In this document: piece by piece, positions 1 to 8,982 of the stretch
How positions within the stretch are numbered: the stretch's first letter is position 1
Layout: each line of letters starts with the position of its first letter
Assembly: GCA_024707305.1 (NCBI GenBank)
Contig: JANPZZ010000001.1
Span: 62,001-126,000 of the forward strand
Direction of reading: 5' to 3'
Length of the DNA: 64,000 nucleotides
From: Chitinophagaceae bacterium
GTDB lineage: Bacteria > Bacteroidota > Bacteroidia > Chitinophagales > Chitinophagaceae
Made by a program: the position numbers and the translations under genes
Notes under the pieces: model-generated
Told to the model about the DNA's origin: nothing
The model's input: only the letters and a program-made list of their open reading frames with translations
Databases searched by the model: none

Positions 1-706
1 CCGAGCTGATTCCTGTAAAGTGTATGCGTGATTCGGCGTATTCTGCCAGTTCAATATCGCGGGCAACCATCAATTCTTCCGCAAGTGCAGGTTTGCCTGG
101 TAATCCGAGCTGTGTAGAAACAAGTCCCTCGTGCATGAGTCCATGTGGGTTGATGCTGTCGTCGTTCGGAACCTGAATAATTAAACCGTCGAACGCCTTC
201 ACATATTGCAGTGCTTTTACCAGCAGTCCTGCAGACTGAACAGTATGCGTGCCATCGCTAAAGGCGGCCGCGCCGCTGGAGCGCATATCATACATTTCAG
301 CAAGTTCTTTTCCTTCGGTATTGCGGGTAATGGCGCCGATGGGGTGAATGCTCACAGGCAGGCTTTTCGACTTCTGCACCAGGTATTCAACCGTTGCTTT
401 ATTGTGTATACAGGGGGAAGTATTGGGTAAAACAAGCACATCCGTAAATCCGCCTTTGGCGGCGGCTTCCGCGCCCGTTTCCATGGTCTCTTTGAATTCG
501 AAGCCGGGGTCGCCAAAATTGGCGAAAATATCTACCCAGCCGGGCGAAATGCTCGCACCCTGGAGATCAAGAACCTGGTCGGCTTCAGACGTTAAATGTT
601 GTCCGATACCAGTTATCGACCCATTATCTATAAAAATATCGGTAACAGCCCCGTTGTGGGGAGAGGTGGGATCGGCAATTCGGCCTTGCTTAATGAGTAT
701 TTTCAT
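1..706 (-). CDS. Dihydroorotase-like protein (amidohydrolase fold), 5' part only, metal site degenerate
   Basis: The 235 N-terminal residues run off the left edge. The start ATG is at 706 and begins MKILIKQGRIADP. Order and motifs follow the PyrC family: a small beta domain, the strand that normally carries the metal-binding HxH, then GGFTDVLVLPNT (family GGFT..mmpNT) and later SRIHFTGISS (family IHfsHiST). In this protein the HxH segment reads WVDIFANFGDPGF at about 499-537, so both metal-ligand histidines are absent. True dihydroorotases interconvert carbamoyl aspartate and dihydroorotate in pyrimidine synthesis. From my knowledge of the phylum, a PyrC paralogue with this degenerate motif is common in Bacteroidota, so this may be a non-catalytic partner or an enzyme with another role. 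Fold assignment is solid; activity is uncertain. Confidence 0.85.
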   Translation of the reverse strand, partial: MKILIKQGRIADPTSPHNGAVTDIFIDNGSITGIGQHLTSEADQVLDLQGASISPGWVDIFANFGDPGFEFKETMETGAEAAAKGGFTDVLVLPNTSPCIHNKATVEYLVQKSKSLPVSIHPIGAITRNTEGKELAEMYDMRSSGAAAFSDGTHTVQSAGLLVKALQYVKAFDGLIIQVPNDDSINPHGLMHEGLVSTQLGLPGKPALAEELMVARDIELAEYAESRIHFTGISS

Positions 707-1073
707 TAAGGTGCGAAGTTAACGGAAAGAAAGCAAATGAAAGCAAATCTCGAGAGACGTAAGATCGGCAAGCGGAAGACGGCAAACGTGAAAAACGTGA
801 GGCGTGAAGCGTGAACCGGGAGAAAACAATAGGTAAAGATGAAAATAAGGAAATATGGTATACGGAAATGTGACGATGTGGGTTGCCTGAGCGAAGCGAA
901 GGCGACTTTGCCGTTCGCCGTCTCACGCTTAACGATTTTTCACATTCTTTTTCCTCCGTTTGGCATCGTTTTTTCTTTACATTTGCCGTATCTCCAACCC
1001 ACCTGCTTTCCGGCGTTACGTCGGAGTTATCATGCTACTTGCTTAAGAGCTTAATTTTTAAAATTTTAACACG
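707..1073. other. Intergenic stretch with CGGCAAACGTGAAA-type quasi-repeats
   Basis: No convincing coding sequence; short frames here have no recognisable family and overlap repeat text. Around 765-815 lies a run built from GGAAGACGGCAAACGTGAAA-like words followed by GTGAGGCGTGAAGCGTGAA. The same words recur at 61918-61946 and 62150-62185. The right part is the leader region of the lipoprotein gene. Confidence 0.6.
959..985 (+). promoter_or_regulatory. Candidate Bacteroidota promoter upstream of the DUF4397 gene
   Basis: A TACATTTG octamer at 978-985 fits the phylum's -7 consensus TAnnTTTG. An upstream TTTG lies at 959-962, but the 15-bp spacing is shorter than usual. It would give a leader of roughly 80 nt before the ATG at 1074. 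Sequence match only. Confidence 0.35.
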
Positions 1074-1793
1074 ATGAAATTGATGAATTTTCGTGCCCTT
1101 ACGGCTATGCTCATGTTTTTGGCTTCAGGTGTAATTTTTTCATCCTGTAACAAGATGAATGATAATGACGATAATAATGCAGCTGTTGCTGGTGTCATGG
1201 GCTTTAATATGGCTCCCGATCAGGACGCCATTGTAATGACGCTTGATGGAAACGCTATTTCCAACTCACCACTCGGTTACAATAATTATACGGGAATGTA
1301 TGTTGCTGTGTATGCGGGTAACCGCACTTTCCGGACGTATAACGTCAACGGTAGCATTCCGCTGACCGAAACCGGCGTTTCGCTCGACACCAATAAGTAT
1401 TATTCTGTCTATTTCCTCGGTACTTCCGGCAATTACAAACATGTAGTTGCAGAGGATAAATTCGATGAAATGTCGGGTAGTAATGGTAAAGCGTATATCC
1501 GTTACATACAGGCGGTAACAGATTCAACCCCTTCCAGAGTGCTTATCACGGGTGGGGGTAATACATTTGTGGATGAAGAAGCAAGCTACAGCCAAACCAG
1601 TCAGTTTGTAGCAGTTGATCCCGGTGAGTTGAATATTGACCTCAACAACGGTGGCGATGTGGATGTTTCACGCACCATTACTGTGGAAGCAAAAAAAGTG
1701 TATACCATTCTCTTTATGGGTATTTCAAATTCCAGCAATCCTGACCTGGCCGAACAAATCAAGTTTGTGACCAATGGCAGTTTGGCGGATTAA
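1074..1793 (+). CDS. DUF4397-family lipoprotein
   Basis: The 239-residue protein opens with a lipoprotein signal: basic MKLMNFR, a hydrophobic stretch, then the lipobox VIFSSC with Cys at residue 25, followed by an Asn/Asp-rich tether (NKMNDNDDNN). The mature part is beta-rich, with alternating short strands such as YNNYTGMYVAVYAGNRTFR and YYSVYFLGTSGNYKHVV, as in DUF4397 Ig-like domains of Bacteroidota surface lipoproteins. Function is unknown; these are usually outer-membrane anchored. It stands alone, convergent with the next gene. Family assignment is by recognition of the overall pattern. Confidence 0.7.
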   Translation: MKLMNFRALTAMLMFLASGVIFSSCNKMNDNDDNNAAVAGVMGFNMAPDQDAIVMTLDGNAISNSPLGYNNYTGMYVAVYAGNRTFRTYNVNGSIPLTETGVSLDTNKYYSVYFLGTSGNYKHVVAEDKFDEMSGSNGKAYIRYIQAVTDSTPSRVLITGGGNTFVDEEASYSQTSQFVAVDPGELNIDLNNGGDVDVSRTITVEAKKVYTILFMGISNSSNPDLAEQIKFVTNGSLAD

Positions 1794-1858
1794 TGCTGCA
1801 AAAAAATTGTGTCAATGTGGGCAGTGAATGAACTTGTCTTCCATTGCACCGGTTCTAT

Positions 1859-2593
1859 TTAAGTAAGCGGTAAACGGGCTATCCAACGCGCGATGGGATC
1901 GAGCGAGGATAGATCTGTTTTCGTAATGTAGATCGTGTAAACGAAAATATAGATGAACAGAAGAACAGGAAACATCCATCTGGCTGTTTTCTGTTTTCTT
2001 TCCATGACCATTAAGGTAATTAATATACCGAGCACGACGGCAATGCTCACCACCAATGACAATAACAAATTCCCTTTAAAAGCGATATGGATCAAAAACC
2101 GAAAGAGTGTCGGTTCGATAAAAATGATTCCGGTTATGATCATCGCTCTGGCATGGATTTGAATATTGTTTCGATAAACGATTGCCAGCGAAAAGGCAGT
2201 TGTGAGCAGGAACAAATCACGGAAGGGGAATATAATGGAAGTAAAATGCTGTTTTTCCACAGGGAGTACTTTCAGACTATTGTTGATGATTAATAAAACG
2301 GAAAATAAAAGCAGTGGCATCACCACATACGATACTTTACCGATGGTTCGGTGAAGGTTTGTTTTCTTTTTCCTTATCAGCATGGGTTGAACGATCAACA
2401 AGACCACCCATATCAACATAACTGCTGCATGTAAGTGGAAATAGGAGGGAATAGTGCCGTTGACGTCGAATAATTTTGAAAAATAAGTTGTCCAGAATCC
2501 AAGGAAAACGAGGACAAATAACGCGACGAAGTAGTAGGCCGATTTTTCAAATTTCGTTCTTGATACGGCTATCTTCGTTTTATTTGAAATCAT
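1859..2593 (-). CDS. Multi-pass membrane protein, about seven helices
   Basis: The 244-residue protein has about seven hydrophobic segments joined by short basic loops. The second segment holds a histidine pair (SYFHLHAAVM) and the next loop has KKTNLHRTIGKVSYVVMP, an arrangement resembling small integral proteins with haem- or metal-type histidines (DUF2306-like), though I cannot assign the family firmly. No signal peptide beyond the first helix. Transcribed away from the repeat region on its right, with no operon partner. The start at 2593 (MISNKTKI) is the only in-frame Met before the first helix. Confidence 0.65.
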   Translation of the reverse strand: MISNKTKIAVSRTKFEKSAYYFVALFVLVFLGFWTTYFSKLFDVNGTIPSYFHLHAAVMLIWVVLLIVQPMLIRKKKTNLHRTIGKVSYVVMPLLLFSVLLIINNSLKVLPVEKQHFTSIIFPFRDLFLLTTAFSLAIVYRNNIQIHARAMIITGIIFIEPTLFRFLIHIAFKGNLLLSLVVSIAVVLGILITLMVMERKQKTARWMFPVLLFIYIFVYTIYITKTDLSSLDPIARWIARLPLT

Positions 2594-2830
2594 GTTAATT
2601 CCATTTAAATTTAGTATGGTGTTACGATCAGTATCAGACGGTAAGTTGATTTCAATTTATGGTTGGTAAAATAATTAAGTGATTAACGATGCTGAAAATT
2701 GCCACGGCAACCCTGATTGTAATTACGTTACTCCAATTTACGACATGGATACCATTTAGATAGCATCCGCGTGCAGATGCACGAATCAATAAGATTTTTA
2801 TTGAACCAGGCTTTTATAACGTGGCAATGC

Positions 2831-3015
2831 CGTCCCGAAGGGACGGGTTGTGGTTAGCAGCATATTCCCATTTTGTATTTGCGTCCCAAAGGGACGCGAT
2901 GTGATACGATGGATTGAATGTTCGCAGCGAGCAGTGCATGCATCACAACCCGTCCTGTCGGGACGGATAATTTTTTTGAATAGATTTTTCTAACCACAAC
3001 GCGTCCCTTCGGGAC
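2831..3015. repeat. Four REP-like GTCCC/GGGAC palindromes
   Basis: Short perfect or near-perfect palindromes centred on GTCCC-nnn-GGGAC occur at 2831-2846 (CGTCCCGAAGGGACGG), 2881-2897 (GCGTCCCAAAGGGACGC), 2950-2966 (CCGTCCTGTCGGGACGG) and 3001-3015 (GCGTCCCTTCGGGAC). The sequence between them is AT-rich and shares CACAACC / GGTTGTGG words. The same palindrome recurs at 23760, 23854, 23904, 39872 and 39923. The stretch 2594-2830 to the left shows nothing else. Confidence 0.75.
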
Positions 3016-3083
3016 CTGCGCTAATTCGAACCAGCGATCTCCCGACCTGTTCGGGATGCCCCGCCGAAGGCGGGGCTACGTCC
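3001..3083 (-). other. tRNA-like chimeric hairpin cluster at the left end of the array
   Basis: Read on the minus strand this stretch has tRNA-like order: GGGACGTA, a GC hairpin in the D-arm place (3058-3076), a 5-bp stem with a 7-nt loop in the anticodon-arm place (TCCCG AACAGGT CGGGA), a T-arm-like CGCTGGTTCGAATTAGCG, then GTCCC able to pair with the first GGGAC. The loop lacks U33, so a working tRNA is unlikely. It differs in the anticodon and T-arm sequence from the ten units to its right, but shares their D-arm hairpin. Confidence 0.45.
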
Positions 3084-5028
3084 CTCAGGCAACTTCGTGA
3101 AGGCTCTGTGGTGAAAAAAATGTAGCACGTCTCCCAACCTAACACCATAAAAAAAGCCTCACATTCTGTGAGACTTTTTCCTCAGTCGGGACGACTAGAT
3201 TAGCTTCGCTGAGAATAGTTCGAACTAGCGACCCCTTGCACCCCATGCAAGTGCCCCGCCGAAGGCGGGGCTACGTCCCTCAGGCAACTTCGTGAAGGCT
3301 CTGTGGTGAAAAAAAATGTAGCACGTCTCCCAACCTAACACCATAAAAAAAGCCTCACATTCTGTGAGACTTTTTCCTCAGTCGGGACGACTAGATTAGC
3401 TTCGCTGAGAATAGTTCGAACTAGCGACCCCTTGCACCCCATGCAAGTGCCCCGCCGAAGGCGGGGCTACGTCCCTCAGGCAACTTCGTGAAGGCTCTGT
3501 GGTGAAAAAAAATGTAGCACGTCTCCCGACCTAACACCATAAAAAAAAGCCTCACATTCTGTGAGACTTTTTCCTCAGTCGGGACGACTAGATTAGCTTC
3601 GCTGAGAATAGTTCGAACTAGCGACCCCTTGCACCCCATGCAAGTGCCCCGCCGAAGGCGGGGCTACGTCCCTCAGGCAACTTCGTGAAGGCTCTGTGGT
3701 GAAAAAAAAATGTAGCACGTCTCCCGACCTAACACCATAAAAAAAAGCCTCACATTCTGTGAGACTTTTTCCTCAGTCGGGACGACTAGATTAGCTTCGC
3801 TGAGAATAGTTCGAACTAGCGACCCCTTGCACCCCATGCAAGTGCCCCGCCGAAGGCGGGGCTACGTCCCTCAGGCAACTTCGTGAAGGCTCTGTGGTGA
3901 AAAAAAAATGTAGCACGTCTCCCGACCTAACACCATAAAAAAAGCCTCACATTCTGTGAGACTTTTTCCTCAGTCGGGACGACTAGATTAGCTTCGCTGA
4001 GAATAGTTCGAACTAGCGACCCCTTGCACCCCATGCAAGTGCCCCGCCGAAGGCGGGGCTACGTCCCTCAGGCAACTTCGTGAAGGCTCTGTGGTGAAAA
4101 AAAATGTAGCACGTCTCCCGACCTAACACCATAAAAAAAAGCCTCACATTCTGTGAGACTTTTTCCTCAGTCGGGACGACTAGATTAGCTTCGCTGAGAA
4201 TAGTTCGAACTAGCGACCCCTTGCACCCCATGCAAGTGCCCCGCCGAAGGCGGGGCTACGTCCCTCAGGCAACTTCGTGAAGGCTCTGTGGTGAAAAAAA
4301 ATGTAGCACGTCTCCCGACCTAACACCATAAAAAAAAGCCTCACATTCTGTGAGACTTTTTCCTCAGTCGGGACGACTAGATTAGCTTCGCTGAGAATAG
4401 TTCGAACTAGCGACCCCTTGCACCCCATGCAAGTGCCCCGCCGAAGGCGGGGCTACGTCCCTCAGGCAACTTCGTGAAGGCTCTGTGGTGAAAAAAAAAT
4501 GTAGCACGTCTCCCAACCTAACACCATAAAAAAAGCCTCACATTCTGTGAGACTTTTTCCTCAGTCGGGACGACTAGATTAGCTTCGCTGAGAATAGTTC
4601 GAACTAGCGACCCCTTGCACCCCATGCAAGTGCCCCGCCGAAGGCGGGGCTACGTCCCTCAGGCAACTTCGTGAAGGCTCTGTGGTGAAAAAAAAATGTA
4701 GCACGTCTCCCAACCTAACACCATAAAAAAAGCCTCACATTCTGTGAGACTTTTTCCTCAGTCGGGACGACTAGATTAGCTTCGCTGAGAATAGTTCGAA
4801 CTAGCGACCCCTTGCACCCCATGCAAGTGCCCCGCCGAAGGCGGGGCTACGTCCCTCAGGCAACTTCGTGAAGGCTCTGTGGTGAAAAAAAAATGTAGCA
4901 CGTCTCCCAACCTAACACCATAAAAAAAAGCCTCACATTCTGTGAGACTTTTTCCTCAGTCGGGACGACTAGATTAGCTTCGCTGAGAATAGTTCGAACT
5001 AGCGACCCCTTGCACCCCATGCAAGTGC
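3058..5028 (-). repeat. Ten-unit tandem array (195-198 bp) derived from a tRNA-Pro(GGG) gene and its terminator
   Basis: The GC hairpin GCCCCGCCGAAGGCGGGGC starts at 3058, 3253, 3449, 3646, 3844, 4041, 4238, 4435, 4632 and 4829, and the same point in the near-complete tRNA is 5027, so units are 195-198 bp. Read on the minus strand each unit holds GGGACGTA, the hairpin in place of a D-arm, the tRNA-Pro anticodon arm (CTTGC ATGGGGT GCAAG), the T-arm with a 19-nt insertion, CGTCCCG able to close the acceptor stem, then a terminator hairpin and a spacer of about 85 bp. Units are almost identical; differences are mainly in A-run lengths and one ACC/AAC choice. Short frames inside the units are artefacts. 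Confidence 0.9.
4922..4949 (-). terminator. Intrinsic terminator behind the tRNA-Pro-like gene (repeated in each array unit)
   Basis: On the minus strand AGTCTCACA-GAA-TGTGAGGCT forms a 9-bp stem with a GAA loop, followed by a run of eight T. An A-run on the other side makes it potentially bidirectional. Nine further copies recur through the array, each downstream of a tRNA-like unit. Confidence 0.8.
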
Positions 5029-5052
5029 GCTACCGGGCTGCGCTACGTCCCG
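4960..5052 (-). tRNA. tRNA-Pro(GGG)-like gene with a 19-nt T-loop insertion, possibly non-functional
   Basis: Minus strand: acceptor CGGGACG pairs with CGTCCCG; D-arm GCGC AGCCCGGTA GCGC; anticodon stem CTTGC/GCAAG around ATGGGGT, giving anticodon GGG (5016-5018) with U33 and G37; variable loop GGGTC; T-stem GCTAG with CTAGT. Removing 19 nt (about 4974-4992) between TTCGAA and T restores a 7-nt T-loop and a canonical 74-nt tRNA. CCA is not encoded. The insertion should disrupt T-loop/D-loop contacts, so this is either a tRNA pseudogene or needs unusual processing. The same insertion is in all array units. A terminator follows directly. Confidence 0.65.
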
Positions 5053-5122
5053 AACATTTCAACGAATTTCTCCGCTGTTGGGGCGGCAAATGTAAGGCTT
5101 TTTAGCAAAAGAATGCTTAGAA

Positions 5123-8100
5123 TTAACCCATTAATTCGCTTTGGTCGTATCCTTTGTGGCTTTTTTTGGGCTGTTTCAGGAGGTCTTTAATGGTACTCTT
5201 TATTTGCTCCTCGGGTTTCTGTTTTGTGCTGTCTTTTGCCTTTGTACTATCGGCTTTACCAAACAGGCGCTCCTGCAGCTCATCTTTCACCTTTTCCTTC
5301 GCTTCTTCCACCACTTTGTTCTTAACCGCCGTAATGGTATCGCGCAGGGCCGTTTTAACGCTGTCAACTTTTTGTTTCGCAAACTCTTCGGCCTGTTCCT
5401 TTAATTCAGTACTCAGGTCGCCGGCCACTTCTTTCAGGTCGGTTTTAATGGAAGGATTGCTGATGCTGCCACCCATTTTCACGTTCAGGTTCACAATCTC
5501 TCCAAGCTGAACAGGGATGCCTTTTTTATTGGCCTCTGTAGCCAGGTTATTCAGCATGTCATTGCCCTGTGTACCGAGGTATTTGCGCGGTACTTTCATA
5601 GCAATGGCGTAATCCATCGATTGATCAAAACCATGCATACCACCAATTTCCATTTCTATATCTTTCACTTTAACGGTAAAAGGTTTTACCAACACCTGCC
5701 CGTTTTTGAACTCAATACTATTCCGGATATCTTTGATTGTGATCGATTGCAATTCGGCAATCTGCAATATATTGGCGAGTTTCTCCAGTGGTGCAAACTT
5801 TTGTAATACGCCTTCTACCAGCAACAGGTTTCCTTTCCCGGTGAGACTCGCAAGGTTCGGCATCATATCGCCATTCAGGTTTCCATTCACCGTTAATTGC
5901 GAATTCAGTTTACCCGCGAGAAACTGTCCGATCGGCATCAGTTTTTTCACCGTATTAAAAGCTGCAAATGCTTTTTGAATACTGATATCTTTCACATCGT
6001 AGGTGAGTGAGATATCAGGATTTTTCTTATCGGTTCGGGTACTGTAGTAACCATTAAATACCATTGACCCGTCGAGTGCATTTGCGCTCAGGTTCTGCAA
6101 TTGAACAGTTTGGTTGACCAACTGCAACACTCCTCTGATGTCATTATACGTTACTTTATCGTACGTAACAGCGCCCGCTTTCGCATTCAGTCGCAGATTG
6201 ATGTTGTCAGGAACAATAAATGGTTCGCTGCTGGTTCCAGCGGTTGTTTCCGTCGTATTTTCCGCTGCCGTTTCAGGGGTTCCCATCCAGTCGTTCAGGT
6301 TCATTTTATCGACTTCCACATTCAATGTACCCGCGAGTGGTTCATCTTTCAGGGCATAACCAATTGCGTTGTCAAGTGTACCTGATCCGGAGAAGTTAGA
6401 TCCCAGGTAGCTGCCTTTAAACTCAGTGACGTTTATGTTTTTGGGGTTAAAACTCGCAGATACAACCGGTAAAGAGATGCCACCTTTATAATCGGGTGAT
6501 TCATACTTTACCTGAGTAAGTGAAGCTGTTCCGCTGGTCTGAATCTGGTCGTATGCGCCTTTGTCTATGGCATCCATACTGCCAGCAAAACTCAGATCTG
6601 CATTCAATAATCCACTCAGGCTGGTGCCCGGTTCAAATGCGACGAATTGTTTTACATTATCGAGCGTAAAGCGACCTTTCGCACGACCGTCGAACTTCAT
6701 TGTTGTAACGGGACGTGTAATGTTGATTGAAAAGTCTATCGGATCATTTCCCACTTCTATATGTCCGTTTGATACCCGGATACTGGTGTTGTCTGCAATA
6801 CCTCCGGTATTGTCGATACGGATATCCATGTCGCCGTTTTTAAGCGGCTGCGGGAAGGCGGGTGCACTGTACTGTAATCCTTTTATATTCAGAAATCCTC
6901 CCGCGTTAAAAGGACCCGATTGATTTTGCAGTGCCGACATATTGCCTTTTGCATAAGCATCCGCCTGGAGAAGCCCTGCGAGTTTTGTTCCAGATTCCAG
7001 TTTTACAAATTGTCCCACCTGTGCCAGGTCGAGGCGGCCCTTTAATGCTGCATCGATAAACTGTGCGGTCTCAGGATTTTTAAAAAGGAAACGAAAATCG
7101 AAAGGTTCCTGATCCATTTCCAAATGTCCCTTCGATAAGTCAATTACGGTATTATCAAAAGCGCCATCCGGATTGCTGGCATGCAGGTCTATTTGAATAT
7201 TTTTAACTGGTTTAGGTAAATCGGGGTATTGAAACATTCCATCTGCCACTTGCAGTTTTACATCATAAGCGGGTAACTGAACAGGACTGTAATTTCCTTT
7301 TACCCAGCCTTCCAGCGCGGCTGTACCTGCTGTTTTTATTTTATCAAAGTCGCTGCGATATACAGCAGGAATCATCGAAAGAATGTCTTTAAACTCATTA
7401 GACGGCGTTTTGAAACGCATGTCCATCGAATAGGTACTGTCGTTGATGATACCAAACGAACCATCAGCAGCAAGTTTCAGGTTGTTGAGAACGATATCAT
7501 CGGTATCAAAACTATAAAGCTGTCTGGTGTTATCAATTTTGATATCCGCATCCAGCGTGGTACGTGTATTTACCAGGTAGGGGACCGATGCATAGGAAAA
7601 AATTAACTGCATCAGCCTGCGTTTCTGTAGACAGTGTAAATACATCGGCAGTAAAATCGCCAGAGCCTTCGTGGTTAAGTCCGCGTATCTCCGCAAACAT
7701 GTCGCTGCTCTCATCTTTATAATAGAGATAACCGTCTTCAATCTCATATTTTTTCAAAGTCAGCTGGAATGCAGACGCTGTTGTGTCTGTATCGGTGCTA
7801 ACTTCTTCGCTTTCTTTCACAATATCCCAGTTGGCGCTGCCATCGGGGCGAACGAGTGCTTTGATACGTGGCGATTTCAGGTAAATACCGGAGACCTTGA
7901 TGTCTTTGCCTTTGATCACACTGATCAGATTGGCTGAAACATCAATACTTTTTGCCGAAACCAGCGTATCGCTTTCGAAATCGCCTGTACCTACAACCGA
8001 CAAATCATCGATATTAATAGATACCTGGGGAAAATGCCTGAAAAGTGAAAGGCTCACATCTTTGAAATCAACACGGGCAGTGAGACTATTATTGATTTCC

Positions 8101-8206
8101 TTCTTTACCAAATTAGTAATTTGCTTTTTGAAGAGGATAGGGATCAAAAAGCAAGAAGGATAAGGGCTAATAAAGTGATACCTGTTATCTTTAGAAATTT
8201 TTTCAT
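5123..8206 (-). CDS. AsmA-family protein (frame broken twice)
   Basis: AsmA-like proteins are large envelope proteins tied to lipid transport and outer-membrane assembly. The true start is the ATG at 8206 (MKKFLKITGITLLALILL), a single N-terminal membrane anchor; a missing T at 8146-8150 and an extra T near 7597-7602 split the frame. Joined, the protein is about 1,027 residues. The N-terminal domain has the AsmA pattern FKDVSLSLFRHFPQVSINIDDL and later SPRIKALVRPDGSANWDI. The middle is repeated beta-rich segments. The C-terminal AsmA_2-type part contains GKGNLLLVEGVLQ and is followed by a charged helical tail (VDSVKTALRDTITAVKNKVV, then KEKVKDELQERLFGKADSTK). Stop at 5123. No co-directional close partner. 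Confidence 0.85.
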
Positions 8207-8370
8207 AGAAGTGGCGACTTTAGGGCTCAAAGATGCAAAGATGAAGCCAGATTGTCAAGAAGAAAGTGCTGAATGGTCAATGAAAGTGAATGAGTTAGAG
8301 GAGATTTACGCCGTTAATCAGGCAGCTGGTTCCGGGCAAATCCGGAGCTGCCCGCAATTCAATTTAAGCT

Positions 8371-8979
8371 ATGACACCAGAAAGATATAATCGACTGAGC
8401 GATGTACTCGCAAAGCGGCAACCCGATATTACGATCGTGCTTGAGAATGTATTTGATCCGCACAATATTTCGGCTGTTATGCGCACCTGCGACGCAGTGG
8501 GCGTGCAGGAGATTTTTATTTTGAACACGAAAATTCCCCGCCATAAAAAATGGGGCGCTAAAAGTTCGTCAAGTGCAGCAAAGTGGTTAACCGTTCATCA
8601 ATTTGAAGACCTTGATGCCTGCGTGAAAGTTTTGAGAGAACGTTATTCAAAGATATTAACAACACATCTCAGTTCGGATGCAGTAAGTTTACATCAGATT
8701 GATTTTACACAATCTATCGCACTTGTATTTGGTAACGAACAAGCAGGCGTAAGTGATGAAATGAGAGCAAAGGCAGACGGTAATTTTATTATTCCGCAGG
8801 TTGGCATCATTCAGTCGCTAAATATCAGCGTGGCGTGCGCGGTAACTCTTTATGAAGCTTATCGCCAAAAAGAAATTGCGGGACATTACGAACGGGATGA
8901 TGCTTCGCACCCGATGAAAAGCGCACTTGCTCACGAGTGGGGGCTGACATCAAATGCCCGACCCGAAATAAATGACTGA
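8371..8979 (+). CDS. trmH: TrmH-type tRNA ribose 2'-O-methyltransferase (SpoU family)
   Basis: Predicted to methylate a ribose 2'-OH, probably G18 of tRNA, using S-adenosylmethionine. The 202-residue protein is all SPOUT domain. Motif 1 is seen as VFDPHNISAVMRTCDAVGV with the conserved Asn and Arg, motif 2 as IALVFGNEQAGVS, and motif 3 as IIPQVGIIQSLNISVACAVT, which forms the trefoil-knot SAM site. Length is close to TrmH rather than the longer RlmB/TrmL proteins with extra N-terminal domains. Stop at 8979 is three bases before the next gene's start, so the two are likely co-transcribed. Confidence 0.88.
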   Translation: MTPERYNRLSDVLAKRQPDITIVLENVFDPHNISAVMRTCDAVGVQEIFILNTKIPRHKKWGAKSSSSAAKWLTVHQFEDLDACVKVLRERYSKILTTHLSSDAVSLHQIDFTQSIALVFGNEQAGVSDEMRAKADGNFIIPQVGIIQSLNISVACAVTLYEAYRQKEIAGHYERDDASHPMKSALAHEWGLTSNARPEIND

Positions 8980-8982
8980 GTT

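Noticed and set aside
2831-3015. GTCCC palindromes as terminators or operators
   Set aside because: No T-runs follow them and they recur in unrelated gaps, so a REP-like repeat family is the better reading.
3421-4428. Three identical 72-residue minus-strand reading frames in the array
   Set aside because: They are translations of the tRNA-derived repeat; they exist only in units whose A-run length keeps the frame open, and resemble no protein.
3058-5028. Possible CRISPR array
   Set aside because: The period is about 197 bp and whole units are nearly identical; there are no unique spacers and no cas genes.
5141-7937. Plus-strand frames opposite the AsmA gene
   Set aside because: Antisense shadows; composition is unlike protein-coding sequence and the minus-strand frame has clear family features.
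5123-8206. Two separate genes for the AsmA region
   Set aside because: The two frames continue one AsmA-like protein; one missing and one extra base at homopolymers explain the split.
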